From assembly GCF_900176035.1 (NCBI RefSeq), contig NZ_FWWT01000006.1:21965-85964 (forward strand): a stretch of 64,000 bases of DNA, given 5' to 3'. A program made the position numbers and the translations under genes. Positions 51,586 through 61,252 of the stretch are shown here, one piece after another. This DNA is from Desulfonispora thiosulfatigenes DSM 11270 (GTDB lineage: Bacteria > Bacillota > Peptococcia > Peptococcales > Desulfonisporaceae). How positions within the stretch are numbered: the first letter of the stretch is position 1; each line of letters begins with the position of its first letter. The notes under the pieces were generated by a model. It was given only the letters and a program-made list of their open reading frames with translations, ran no database searches and was not told where the DNA came from.

Positions 51586-51867
51586 ACAAATAACTCCTTT
51601 CAATTTAACTGTTTAAGTTAATAAAAATATATTTTTACATACTAATATAGTTTATATTTATCTAACTAAATAAACAATATAAAAATTATGCTCTTTTGGT
51701 AAAGTTTTCGATATTTTATTTTCTAACAAGATTCAGATAATACCCCTATTTGTTTCCTTATTTCTATTAAAATGTTATAATTTTATGTTAGTAGTGTTAA
51801 ATTATGATGTTAGTAAAGTTTTAACATTATGTAAGTGATATATTAAATAATATTTGAGGTGCGATAA

Positions 51868-52779
51868 ATGAAATATGCAATTTTAGTTTTTCTAGCTGGG
51901 TGTAGTTATGGTATGTTATCTACCCTAGTTAAACTAGCGTACGGATTAGGTTTCAATGTAAGTGAAGTAGTTGGAGCGCAATATTATTTTGGACTTTTAG
52001 TTTTAAGTATTATTATGATTTTTATGCCTAAAACCAAACTTAATCTTAAAACTGCTTTGTCTCTCATGTTAGTCGGAGCATTTACAGCTTTAACTGGTAT
52101 TTTTTATTCCTATGCCTTAAAATTGGTTTCTGCTACCCTTGGGGTGGTACTTTTATTCCAATTTACTTGGATAGGTGTTTTGATTGAAGCAATTGTAGAT
52201 AAGACATTCCCAAGCCGAGCAAAATTACTTTCCCTCCCTTTCTTATTTATGGGCACATTAATGGCAGGTGGAGTTTTTGCCCTTGAAAAAATGGAGTTTA
52301 ATTTGTTAGGTACTTTATTTGGACTACTTGCTGCTTTAACCTTTGCAACATTCATATTTCTTGCAAGTAGAATAGCAATCGATCAGCCAACCTTTACACG
52401 AACTTATTGGATAGCCCTAGGAGCTGTATGTTTAGTTACTATTGTTTACCCTCCTAAGTTTTTAGTCAATGGTGCTTTGGTTAATGGTTTATTTAAATAT
52501 GGTCTAGTACTTGGAGTCTTGAGCCCCGCTATTGCGCCCCTTTTATTTGCTATGGGTGCTCCAAAAACCGGCAGTGGTTTAGCTACTATTTTAAGCTCTT
52601 CAGAACTACCTGTAGCAATCTTAATGTCTTCTTTAATTTTAAGAGAACAAGTTTCACTAGTACAATGGTTAGGAATATTTACTATTCTTTTAGGGATAGC
52701 TAGCCCCTATATTTATTCTTATTTTAAACAGCAATATACTTCTAAATCCCTCTTAGAACTTGAAAAGCAACCACATTAG
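51868..52779 (+). CDS. DMT-superfamily (EamA) transporter
   Basis: A 303-residue membrane protein with ten hydrophobic helices arranged as two EamA repeats (about 4-135 and 150-290). The second repeat ends IILREQVSLVQWLGIFTILLGI, a typical EamA closing helix (E..s..q..G...I..Gi). Such proteins export or import small metabolites (amino acids, nucleosides). GAGGTGCGATAA precedes the ATG. The gene is single and its stop overlaps its terminator hairpin. Substrate not predictable. Confidence 0.9.
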   Translation: MKYAILVFLAGCSYGMLSTLVKLAYGLGFNVSEVVGAQYYFGLLVLSIIMIFMPKTKLNLKTALSLMLVGAFTALTGIFYSYALKLVSATLGVVLLFQFTWIGVLIEAIVDKTFPSRAKLLSLPFLFMGTLMAGGVFALEKMEFNLLGTLFGLLAALTFATFIFLASRIAIDQPTFTRTYWIALGAVCLVTIVYPPKFLVNGALVNGLFKYGLVLGVLSPAIAPLLFAMGAPKTGSGLATILSSSELPVAILMSSLILREQVSLVQWLGIFTILLGIASPYIYSYFKQQYTSKSLLELEKQPH

Positions 52780-52794
52780 TGGTTGCTTTTTTTT
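52763..52794 (+). terminator. Terminator of the DMT transporter gene
   Basis: AAAAGCAACCAC-ATTA-GTGGTTGCTTTT followed by further T. It contains the stop codon and could also end the convergent minus-strand gene (stop at 52793). Confidence 0.9.
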
Positions 52795-53035
52795 ACTCAC
52801 ATTCAATTTTTTCTTTCAACTGCATAACTTCCATATGTGTTCTATGTAGAGTCATATACATATTTTGCAAAAGCATATTCATTTGCATTAATTGCATCTG
52901 CACTGGATCCATTTCTTCATTTCCTGGTTGCATACAACCCATTTGATACATTTGGTACATTGGATACATACCCATATGATACATCGGATACGTACCCATG
53001 CCCATATTATTCATCGGATCGTTATTATTATACAC
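52793..53035 (-). CDS. Small Met/Tyr/Gln-rich protein, possibly spore coat
   Basis: An 80-residue protein. The first half is low-complexity with YPMYHMGMYPMYQMYQMGC repeats of about 3-6 residues; the second half is a helix (DPVQMQLMQMNMLLQNMY, then HRTHMEVMQLKEKIE). It has 20 or so Met residues and one Cys. It resembles the Tyr-rich small coat proteins of spores, but no family could be identified. GTG start at 53035, with GGAGGG and six bases spacing. It is transcribed alone, convergent to the DMT gene. Confidence 0.75.
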   Translation of the reverse strand: MYNNNDPMNNMGMGTYPMYHMGMYPMYQMYQMGCMQPGNEEMDPVQMQLMQMNMLLQNMYMTLHRTHMEVMQLKEKIECE

Positions 53036-53117
53036 TTCAATCCCTCCAAATCATTATTCCCTTTAGAATATGCTAGAGGGTCTCAAAGTGTTACACTTTT
53101 TAAAATATTTTTAATTA

Positions 53118-55040
53118 TTAAATTTTATCTCCATCAAATCCCTCAACTATATTTTCCGTAATACTAAACATTTGTTCTGTTCCAGCACTAGCTTCTTGAA
53201 TAGATCCAGAAATATTATTGACAGCTTCAGTGATTTGCCCAATTCTTTTATCAAGTTCTTCAGATAAACCTAAAATATTCTGCAAAATTGGTAGTATCTT
53301 TTGATTATTTGAGTCAATTGATTCTGTATGAGCTTTAGAGTTATCTGCTAATTTACCAATTTCTTTTGCAACAACAGAAAATCCTTGACCATGTTCTCCA
53401 GCTCTTGCACTTTCAATGGAAGCATTAAGAGAAAGTAAGTTTATATCATCAGTTATTTTTGAAATTGCTGTAGTTGAATTTAAATATTCTGCAATACTAC
53501 TATCAATATTATCAATAAACTTTCTAAGTTCAGCCGAAGAAGAAAATAAATTACTAGTTTCTGAGCTTATTTTGTCTATATCTTTAACATTTTCCGTATT
53601 AGCATGAGATAATTCATTTAAGGAAGCATAGATTAACTCAATATTTTCTTTTAAAAGTTTTGCTCTATATTCTTTCTCTTCATTCATCGCGTGCATTTCT
53701 TCTAGCATATCCTGAATTTTCTCATTATTTTCTTGTAATTCTTTTCTTTCTCTTTCTACAATCTTTTTATCATATTGCACGCAATTATCTTCAAAATTGT
53801 TATTAAAAAATATAGCAGTTGCCATATCCTTACACGTATCATAGCCACAAGCCATACAATCTATAGTCTTTTCATAATCTTCATACTTATATAATCTTTC
53901 AAAAACCTGATTTAACTCAGAATTAGAAATTACCTTGCGTTGAATTTTTTTATTTGTATAATTTCTTTTAAAACTATCTAACTTAAGGGTTTTATCAAAA
54001 TAAGTAAATAAATTATATGTTTTCTTAAAACGACCCTTAATTTGGTTTATTACATTTTTCTTTTCCTCATACATAACAAAATCAGTGTCATCAATACTTA
54101 TGTCGTTTTTAGTGCCTGTTCCGTAGTTACACCCTTTTTCACAATTAAGAATATCAATTAAAAGTGGCGTAGGTTTATTTTGTGCTACCCTTTCTTTATA
54201 TAAATCTAAGTATTTATAAGCAGTAGTTTGTCCTTCTACTTGTCTTACTAATGCTCCGGGAACATGATGCTCTATATTTTCTCTTAATCCACCTGGCTTT
54301 GAAAAAATAGATCCGAGCCCATAACCTGGGTCATCAAAATCTTGCTCAGGAAAAGAATCAAGGTTGATATTATTATTTTTTAGATAATTTATGAGTTTTG
54401 TCATTGTAACATTATATTTAATATATCCTTTTGTATTTACATCATCAATTTCAATTTTTTTAGCTACACAAGGTGAGATAAAGGCTAGTTCTTCTGTAAT
54501 ACCAGAGTAGTCTTTCATATATACAGCTGCACACATCATTGGAGAATGGACAGGTGCTAATTTTTGTATTAATTCAGGCGAATATTTTTCTATATAATTA
54601 ACCACAGCTGGACAGGGCTGAGCAATTGTACCGCTCACATTATTTTCAGTTATATATTTCAAATAAGCCCATACCGTAATTTCGGCACCAAAAGATGTAT
54701 CGTAGATTTTTTTTATACCTTTACTTTTTAAAAATCCTAACACTCGTTTATAATTTCGCGGGAAATTTGTTCTGATAGAAGGGGCTACAATAATAGAAAT
54801 AGATTTTCCTTGTTTTAAACTATCAAAAAAGTCTTGTGTATCATCATAGTAATCTCTGACATTCCATTTACAAATTTCGATACAATGACCACAAGCGATA
54901 CAGTAGTCAGGATTTATGTGAATCATGTTTTGTCCATTTTCTTTAGTTGCATAGTTAGCCTCTGGTATCGGGCATCCAGTAATACAACGATTACAACCTA
55001 TGCAGTTCTCACTTTTTGTGTACACTAACACTTTTCCCAT
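53118..55040 (-). CDS. Sensory [FeFe]-hydrogenase-like protein fused to a chemotaxis signalling domain
   Basis: A 640-residue cytosolic fusion. Two 4Fe-4S ferredoxin motifs ([23 protein letters not shown]) are followed by an H-cluster-type domain (about 80-345) that keeps four candidate cluster Cys: Cys143 (QPCPA), Cys191 (SPCVAKKIE), Cys300 and Cys304 (CEKGC). The usual TSCCP and GGG pieces are altered, so catalysis is doubtful. A further Fe-S-type [13 protein letters not shown]...C (395-420) precedes a coiled coil and an MCP signalling hairpin ([17 protein letters not shown] and [13 protein letters not shown]). It probably senses redox state or H2 and passes it to CheA/CheW or a similar kinase. 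AGAGAGGG precedes the ATG. Confidence 0.9.
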   Translation of the reverse strand: MGKVLVYTKSENCIGCNRCITGCPIPEANYATKENGQNMIHINPDYCIACGHCIEICKWNVRDYYDDTQDFFDSLKQGKSISIIVAPSIRTNFPRNYKRVLGFLKSKGIKKIYDTSFGAEITVWAYLKYITENNVSGTIAQPCPAVVNYIEKYSPELIQKLAPVHSPMMCAAVYMKDYSGITEELAFISPCVAKKIEIDDVNTKGYIKYNVTMTKLINYLKNNNINLDSFPEQDFDDPGYGLGSIFSKPGGLRENIEHHVPGALVRQVEGQTTAYKYLDLYKERVAQNKPTPLLIDILNCEKGCNYGTGTKNDISIDDTDFVMYEEKKNVINQIKGRFKKTYNLFTYFDKTLKLDSFKRNYTNKKIQRKVISNSELNQVFERLYKYEDYEKTIDCMACGYDTCKDMATAIFFNNNFEDNCVQYDKKIVERERKELQENNEKIQDMLEEMHAMNEEKEYRAKLLKENIELIYASLNELSHANTENVKDIDKISSETSNLFSSSAELRKFIDNIDSSIAEYLNSTTAISKITDDINLLSLNASIESARAGEHGQGFSVVAKEIGKLADNSKAHTESIDSNNQKILPILQNILGLSEELDKRIGQITEAVNNISGSIQEASAGTEQMFSITENIVEGFDGDKI

Positions 55041-55245
55041 TTTTTATCCCTCTCTTGCTATTTTTTTGCGTTATCAAGTTATTACTTAGCCTTCATCATA
55101 CCAAATAACCTTCCATAATTACAACAATTTTACACAATAATGCAGACTTAACCAAAATACTTACCTTTGATTAAATCTGCTTTAATTATTTCTACATTCT
55201 TTTCTTATTTCCTGGGAAAAGTTTAATTATTTCCTGGGAATTTGT

Positions 55246-56268
55246 CTACTCAAAAAAACTTTTATCAATATTTTCACCGAGTCTCAATTTATTTCTCATA
55301 TTTTGTATTATATTATCCATTTTAGCAAGTTCTACTAGCATTTCCTTTTCTTCAGGGCTTGTTTCAATAACCTTGTGAATTCCACCATTTTTAATTACTA
55401 TTCTTTTATCTGCTATTAAAGCCAAGTTAGGATCATGCGTAGCCATTAAAACTATTTTTTCTTCACTAACTAATAAGCCTAAAGCTTTTTTTCTATCAAT
55501 TCCTGCATTTTCTATTTCATCAATTAAAACTATAGGTGACCTACTTAAAATAGCGGTATCTGCAATCATTAACGCTCTGGATTGTCCACCACTTAAACTA
55601 GTTATATGTGTATCTAAATTAAATTTCTCTCCTGCTAAATTATTAGCAGCTTCTATTATTCTGCCAATTACTTCTTCTTCATTTTCTACTAATCTACTTT
55701 TAGCATGTAATTCTAAGAATTCTCTTACAGTTAAGTCCATGATAAAGTTCATATTTTGTGATAACTGAGCTACTAATTTATTTCCTGAGGAAAAACGCCA
55801 TTTCTTATCAGGAACTTCTTCATTAATTAAGATGCTTCTACCTGTTGGGGTATCCTTTTGAGCTGTAAATTCAATATCCGCTAATAATCTACTTTTTCCA
55901 GATCCAGTTGGACCTACAATAGAAACAATTTCACTTTTATTTATCTTTATTTGTTCAAAGTTCTCTGCTTCTCCAGACTTATTAAAACCTGCGATTATGG
56001 TTAAAGAATTCACTATATTTTCTTCTTTTACACCTAAAAATTCCAGCATTTGATTAATATATACTTCCAAGCCTTCGATGAGCTTTTCTTTATCAATAGC
56101 CCAATCTTCTATTTCTTCTTCTGTAAAATGATCTAAATATTCTATATAAGTTTTTTCCTCAAACCCTTTAGTCTCTATTTTATTTTCTGTGAAAAAATTA
56201 ATAATAAAAGGATACTCAGCAATAAGATCTTTAATTTTTGAAGTTTCAATTATATATCTATTTATCAT
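55246..56268 (-). CDS. ABC-type ATPase with N-terminal DUF1858-like domain
   Basis: A 340-residue soluble protein. The N-terminal ~75 residues (IKDLIAEYPFIINFFTENKI, then FTEEEIEDWAIDKEKL) look like a DUF1858/ScdA_N-type helical domain. An ABC ATPase follows: Walker A GPTGSGKS (about 119-126), signature SLSGGQSRA (about 224-232), Walker B PIVLIDEIENAGID and switch His in MATHDPNLA. No membrane segment or permease gene accompanies it, so it is not a normal transporter. It overlaps the GTPase stop by about 10 bp. The ATG at 56268 fits AGGTG with six-base spacing. Confidence 0.82.
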   Translation of the reverse strand: MINRYIIETSKIKDLIAEYPFIINFFTENKIETKGFEEKTYIEYLDHFTEEEIEDWAIDKEKLIEGLEVYINQMLEFLGVKEENIVNSLTIIAGFNKSGEAENFEQIKINKSEIVSIVGPTGSGKSRLLADIEFTAQKDTPTGRSILINEEVPDKKWRFSSGNKLVAQLSQNMNFIMDLTVREFLELHAKSRLVENEEEVIGRIIEAANNLAGEKFNLDTHITSLSGGQSRALMIADTAILSRSPIVLIDEIENAGIDRKKALGLLVSEEKIVLMATHDPNLALIADKRIVIKNGGIHKVIETSPEEKEMLVELAKMDNIIQNMRNKLRLGENIDKSFFE

Positions 56269-56962
56269 CATTATCACCTAATTCTATTTTCCTAATATTT
56301 CCTTTCTGGTATGCATCTCCCACTCTAGTTTCACCTAAGCAGTAAGAGCACATCGCAGCAGGCATCGGAAACTTTAACTGCTTTCCTTGCACCGTTTCTA
56401 CATTAATTTCCGGGTCGTATAAAAGCGTACTTAATTCATAAGATCCTTGTCCTGTTAATCCATTTATATGCATAATTATTGCTTTGGGATTAACAGAGTT
56501 TACTTTTGAAGCATAAACTTCTCTTTCTGCCTGAGAAACTATATCGCCTTTAGTAATAATCACTATATCTGCTGATTTCAGCAAAGGTCCTATTTTTCTT
56601 GGAGTATTTATACCACTTAAATTGTCTATAATACATACAGCTTTAATGTCTTGTAAATACGGAGAACAACGATTACATAAACCCGCACTTTCAGTAATTA
56701 AAATATCTAATTTTAACTTTTTACCCCATTGCACTACTTCTTCGATATTACTTACGAAATAATGATCTGGACATAAGGCTCCAGATAAACCTTTTTTGAC
56801 AGGGATTCCAGCTTTTTCATAAATTAAATCATCATCTGTATATAAACAGTCAAACTTTACTACTCCAACAGATAAATTTCTTTGTCTAAAGGCATCAATA
56901 GTTTTGACAATTACAGAAGTTTTACCTGATGATGGAGGTCCAGAAATGGTTATTAAATTCAT
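56258..56962 (-). CDS. HypB/UreG/CobW-like P-loop GTPase
   Basis: A 234-residue SIMIBI GTPase. Walker A is SGPPSSGKTS (7-16), a switch region FDCLYTDDDL follows, then ITESAGLCNRCSPY (90-101), where the usual ENVGN of HypB/UreG is replaced by ESAGLCNRC, and TKGD (137-140), the base-specificity motif (TKxD). Cys pairs at 96/99 and 205/208 (CSYCLGE) could bind a metal. These GTPases insert nickel or other metals into enzymes. It overlaps the SBP-like gene by 4 bp (ATGA) and the ATPase gene by about 10 bp. Confidence 0.85.
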   Translation of the reverse strand: MNLITISGPPSSGKTSVIVKTIDAFRQRNLSVGVVKFDCLYTDDDLIYEKAGIPVKKGLSGALCPDHYFVSNIEEVVQWGKKLKLDILITESAGLCNRCSPYLQDIKAVCIIDNLSGINTPRKIGPLLKSADIVIITKGDIVSQAEREVYASKVNSVNPKAIIMHINGLTGQGSYELSTLLYDPEINVETVQGKQLKFPMPAAMCSYCLGETRVGDAYQKGNIRKIELGDNDDK

Positions 56963-58203
56963 ATTTTCCCCTCCCCAACTGATTCATGGAATATTTTTTC
57001 ACATTTTTTAATTAATTCACCAATATCATTATTTTTAATAAAATCCCATCCAAGCCACATATACTTGTTTTCTTTTGGAATTCTATTATCAACCTCAGGG
57101 CTTATACTTGGGAATAAACCATTATGCGCTAAAATTTCGCCTACTTGTTTAGATGCTAAAAAATTTATATAAGGCTTTAATTCTTTTTCTTTAGCCTTTT
57201 TACTTAATAAGAAAATCGGACTAATAATTGCTCCATCTTCTGGCCAAATGGCTGTCATTGGGCCGTTTTGTTTAGTCATTTTAGTAAAGAAATAAGGCAT
57301 AATAGTTACCGCTGGTTTAGAAGTTTTCTTCATATGAGATTTCACCATTTGAACTGGATGCATATTTACTAATAAACATTCGCCTAAATTTCTTATTCCT
57401 TCTTCTCCATACTTTTTATATATGTTTAAAATAATAGCATTAAATAAATCAAAATCACCAATAGGTAAACTTACACTATTTTTAAATTCCGGCTTAAAAA
57501 TATCGTCCCAGGTTTTTGGGATTTCTCTGCCATTTAATTCTTCTGTATTAATTAAAAACACAGCAGGTACAACTCCGATTAGAGAATACTGTCCATCAGG
57601 GTCTCGTAAACTAATTTCCTCATTTTCAAAATCAGTATTTAACTTTTCAAAACCTGTCAAGTCTTTAAAGACACCTTTACTTTTAAATTTACCCATTAAC
57701 TTTTTATCAAAAAATAAATCAAATCCCGCAGAAATGAAAATATCGGAAATAACTTCATCACTTTCTACATTTTCAATTGCTTCTTTTATCCAATCAACGC
57801 CTACAGAAGCTGCTTTTAAATCATAATTAACATTTTTATTTACTCCTTCTGTTTCTTCAAGCCATTTAGAAAAGGATTCCATTAAAGGAATTCTAACTGG
57901 GCATGGTAGTACTCCTTGAATATTTATATCCGCTTTTGTATTTTCTTCAGACTTTCCTATATTCATATTAGAGGCATCCTTCTTTTGTTCAATGGCTTCT
58001 ACTAAACGATCCGTAAACACCTCTAAATTTATTTTTTTAAGCTTTAATGCTATTTCCAAGGAAATGCTTTTACCTACTAATTCCCTTTGTACAGGATCCT
58101 TCATATTTTCAAATCCTATAGACACAAATAAGTCAATCACCTCAGGATGTTTTTGAGTTATATCAAATAAACTCTCACTCGAATTAAAGTATTTGTTTTC
58201 CAT
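56959..58203 (-). CDS. Cytosolic SBP-like protein with N-terminal DUF1858 domain
   Basis: A 414-residue protein. Residues about 1-70 are a DUF1858-like domain (LFDITQKHPEVIDLFVSIGF, then EIALKLKKINLEVF). The rest (about 95-410) resembles a periplasmic binding protein of the iron/thiamine/putrescine (SBP_bac) group: PCPVRIPLMESFSKWLEE, ISDIFISAGFDLFF, PKTWDDIFKPEFKNSVSLP, and MPYFFTKM. There is no signal peptide or lipobox, so it should act in the cytosol. It is the first gene of a three-gene unit with a metallo-GTPase and an ABC ATPase. AGGAGG precedes the ATG. A role as a soluble metal or ligand carrier is inferred. Confidence 0.82.
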   Translation of the reverse strand: MENKYFNSSESLFDITQKHPEVIDLFVSIGFENMKDPVQRELVGKSISLEIALKLKKINLEVFTDRLVEAIEQKKDASNMNIGKSEENTKADINIQGVLPCPVRIPLMESFSKWLEETEGVNKNVNYDLKAASVGVDWIKEAIENVESDEVISDIFISAGFDLFFDKKLMGKFKSKGVFKDLTGFEKLNTDFENEEISLRDPDGQYSLIGVVPAVFLINTEELNGREIPKTWDDIFKPEFKNSVSLPIGDFDLFNAIILNIYKKYGEEGIRNLGECLLVNMHPVQMVKSHMKKTSKPAVTIMPYFFTKMTKQNGPMTAIWPEDGAIISPIFLLSKKAKEKELKPYINFLASKQVGEILAHNGLFPSISPEVDNRIPKENKYMWLGWDFIKNNDIGELIKKCEKIFHESVGEGKI

Positions 58204-58442
58204 AATACTCCTCCTCAGAATTATTCTTGGTCTTATGATACCTCTTTTAACCCTAACTTAATATGATAAATATCACACAATAGATAAATAATATTTCATT
58301 TTTCAAATAATTTTGTATAAAATTATTTATAATTACTAGTTCTTATATACTTTGCATTTAAGTATATAATTATTAATTATTTAAATAGCTTATTAAATTA
58401 TTCTTTTTATGATTTAATTAGACAATTAGGAGGTATTTTTAT

Positions 58443-59384
58443 ATGAATAGTTCACGTAAGGTTTCAGTAATTGGTGCAGGAGCAGTAGGGTCTCAAGTAG
58501 CATTTTCTTTAATGCTCTCTAAATTAGCTCAAGAAATTGTTTTAGTTGATGTTAATGCTGAAAAAGCAAAAGGAGAAGCAGTAGATTTAGCCCATGGTAC
58601 TCCTTTAGTAGCTCCAATGAAAATTTCTCATGCAGATTTTTCCTTAATTAAAGATTCAGACATTATTCTTTATGCTGCTGGTGTTGGAAGAAAACCTGGA
58701 GAAACCAGACTAGATTTAGTAAATAAAAATTTATCTATCTTAAAAACTACATTACCAAAAATTGAAGAATACGCACCTAATAGTATTTTAGTTATTATTG
58801 CTAATCCGGTTGATATTTTAACTTATGCTACTTTAAAATTATCTAATTTCCCTCCAAATAGAGTAATAGGTTCGGGTACAGTAATTGATAGTAATCGTTT
58901 ACGCTATTATATCGGTGATTATTTAAAAATCAATCCTAGTAATGTAGAAGCTCATATTGTTGGTGAGCATGGTGCTTCAGCTGTTCCTTTATGGTCTGAT
59001 GCAAAAATTCAAGGTTTTAATATTGACGAATTTGCTAAAAACCTTGGCTATGAATTTGATGACAGTATTAAACAAAATCTCGTAGATCAAACTAAAAATT
59101 CTCCTGCTGAAGTTATCAAAGGTAAAGGAGCAACAAACTTCGCTATAGCTGTAAGTGCCACTGAAATAGTAAGAGCTATTTTAAATAATGAATCTACCCT
59201 TTTACCTGTTTCGACTTATATCGATGGTGCTTATGGTATTAATGATGTATGTTTAAGCTTACCAACCTTACTTGATAATACGGGAGTTAAGTCTGTCTTT
59301 AATGTAGAAATGAATGAACAGGAATTAAAAGATTTAAAATCTTCTGCTGAAGCTTTATCTAAAGTCATTTCTGATATTTTTTAA
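58443..59384 (+). CDS. L-lactate/malate dehydrogenase family enzyme
   Basis: A 313-residue NAD-dependent 2-hydroxyacid dehydrogenase. NAD motif GAGAVGSQVA (11-20); catalytic loop YAAGVGRKPGETRLDLVNKN; substrate-binding Arg in VIDSNRLRYY; catalytic His in GEHGASAVPLW. The overall frame (KPGETRLDLV, NPVDILTYAT) is LDH-like, but the specificity position that is Gln102 in classical LDH is Arg83 here, as in malate dehydrogenases. Either pyruvate or oxaloacetate may be the substrate; some clostridial enzymes called LDH share this Arg. AGGAGG precedes the ATG. Monocistronic. Confidence 0.9.
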   Translation: MNSSRKVSVIGAGAVGSQVAFSLMLSKLAQEIVLVDVNAEKAKGEAVDLAHGTPLVAPMKISHADFSLIKDSDIILYAAGVGRKPGETRLDLVNKNLSILKTTLPKIEEYAPNSILVIIANPVDILTYATLKLSNFPPNRVIGSGTVIDSNRLRYYIGDYLKINPSNVEAHIVGEHGASAVPLWSDAKIQGFNIDEFAKNLGYEFDDSIKQNLVDQTKNSPAEVIKGKGATNFAIAVSATEIVRAILNNESTLLPVSTYIDGAYGINDVCLSLPTLLDNTGVKSVFNVEMNEQELKDLKSSAEALSKVISDIF

Positions 59385-59551
59385 TTTTCCATCATTTTAA
59401 TAATTCCCACAAAATCTATAAATCATACATTCATTAAGAATATGCTGAGAGGTTCAGCATATTTTTTTATGCAAAATTTACTACTATTTATTTTCTACAG
59501 GCATACAATTATTATGTATTCTATTTAGAATTTTGAGGATGGTGGGAATCT

Positions 59552-61045
59552 TTGCGTAAAAATAAGGATAATTTTAGAATTTATATTATTGTTTTTTTAG
59601 TTTTGTTTTTTTCCGCCTTACATACTCTAACCCTACTATTTATCCCACCTAATATGCAGGTTAACAACATTAAATTAGGTATGGTTAAAAAAAGTGAGTT
59701 AGATTCAGTATTAGAAAAAACACTTTCTAATTTCGAGCAAAATAAGGTACACATTACTTATAAGGATCAAAGCAAGACCTATACCCTTTCTGACTTAGGT
59801 ATCTCAGTTGATAGATTAAAAACCAAACAAGAAATTTTAGCTGCTTCTAAACCAAATATTATAAATTTCTTTACTACTTTAAAAGATGGTAAGGAATTCA
59901 AACCCTCTTGTGTAACTAATACCGAAAAATTTTATGATTCCTTAGAAATATTTGAAGATAATACAGCTAAAAAACCAATCAATGCTTATTACAAATATCA
60001 ACATGGTAAAGTAGTAATTGTTAATGAAGTACCAGGTTATATTCTAGCTAAGGATAACCTATTACAAGAACTACTTGATGACCCTTTTAAAGAAAATTTA
60101 GAATTGTCATTAAGTTTGGAATATGTACAACCTGAGATCACTAAAGAAATCTTAAATACGCAAGGTGTCAACGAAATAGTGTCATCATACAGGACTTCAT
60201 TTAATCCTTCTAATAAATCTAGGAGCACTAATTTACAACTAGCTGTTAATGCAATTAATGGAACCGTTATAGCTCCTAATGAAATTTTCTCCTTTAATAA
60301 TGTTGTAGGTCAACGAACTGCTCAAAGAGGATATCAAAACTCAATAGTTTTTGAAAATGGAATAATGGTTAGTGGGTTAGGTGGAGGTATATGTCAGGTT
60401 TCAACTACCCTCTATAATGCTGTATTACTAGGAGATTATAAAATAATTGAAAGAAGTAACCATAGTATAACCATTCCCTATGCTGATCCAAGTCGTGATG
60501 CTACAGTAGCCTGGGGATATCAAGATTTTAAGTTTCAAAATCAAACAGATAGGCATCTTTTTATTCACAGTGAAGTTCAAGGAAATCAAGTAGTGTTTAA
60601 TATTTTTAGTACGAAAGTTCCCAATAAAAAGGTCACTTTAGAATCGGTAGTTATTTCTAGAGAGTCTAATAAATGTAGATCCAAATTAATTAAAAAGGTA
60701 TATTATAACAATAATCTTTCTCATACTTATACAGTTTCTACTGATACCTATAAACTTTCTTCATCACCATCGTTAAAACCTGATAAGCCTAAGAAAACTA
60801 TAAAAGAAACAATGAGCACCGAAAATATAAGAAGTAATATTGTAAGCGCACCTAAATCAACTAATAAAACTGAAGTACAAAGTAATGAATCCAAAAACAC
60901 TCAAAAACCAGCAGAACCACCTACTCCTATGGAACAAAAGGAACCACCAAAACCTGTAGAACCTAAAGAGCAAAAAGAAAACAACACTTTACCTAAAACA
61001 AACGACACCTTAAATCAAAATGAGCCTACTCAAAGTGAAGATTAG
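59552..61045 (+). CDS. VanW-family wall-associated protein
   Basis: A 497-residue membrane-anchored exported protein. An N-terminal helix (about 9-31) is followed by a peptidoglycan-binding-4-like region (about 35-190) and a VanW domain (about 205-335) with FSFNNVVGQRTAQRGY, GLGGGICQVSTTLYNAVLL and DATVAWGYQDFKFQN. The C-terminus is a Pro/Lys/Glu-rich tail (about 420-497) likely spanning the wall. YoaR/VanW proteins are common in spore formers; function is not settled. Start is TTG at 59552, with GGTGGG six bases upstream. Its own terminator follows. Confidence 0.88.
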   Translation: MRKNKDNFRIYIIVFLVLFFSALHTLTLLFIPPNMQVNNIKLGMVKKSELDSVLEKTLSNFEQNKVHITYKDQSKTYTLSDLGISVDRLKTKQEILAASKPNIINFFTTLKDGKEFKPSCVTNTEKFYDSLEIFEDNTAKKPINAYYKYQHGKVVIVNEVPGYILAKDNLLQELLDDPFKENLELSLSLEYVQPEITKEILNTQGVNEIVSSYRTSFNPSNKSRSTNLQLAVNAINGTVIAPNEIFSFNNVVGQRTAQRGYQNSIVFENGIMVSGLGGGICQVSTTLYNAVLLGDYKIIERSNHSITIPYADPSRDATVAWGYQDFKFQNQTDRHLFIHSEVQGNQVVFNIFSTKVPNKKVTLESVVISRESNKCRSKLIKKVYYNNNLSHTYTVSTDTYKLSSSPSLKPDKPKKTIKETMSTENIRSNIVSAPKSTNKTEVQSNESKNTQKPAEPPTPMEQKEPPKPVEPKEQKENNTLPKTNDTLNQNEPTQSED

Positions 61046-61064
61046 AAATACCTGAACTATTAGA

Positions 61065-61107
61065 GTGCTTAGAACCAATTAATTATTGGTCTAAGCATTT
61101 TTTTATT
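61065..61107 (+). terminator. Terminator of the VanW-like gene
   Basis: TGCTTAGAACCAAT pairs with ATTGGTCTAAGCA around TAATT, followed by seven T. Confidence 0.88.
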
Positions 61108-61252
61108 TCATCATAGAATAAAGCAAAGAAAATTTAATTATTCATAATTTTTTAATCAGACAATATTGATTATAATCTTTGTATATAGTAATATATTCCT
61201 GGTGAATTATTTGTTTTCACTATAAATATATTCAAAGAACGAAGGTGTAGCA

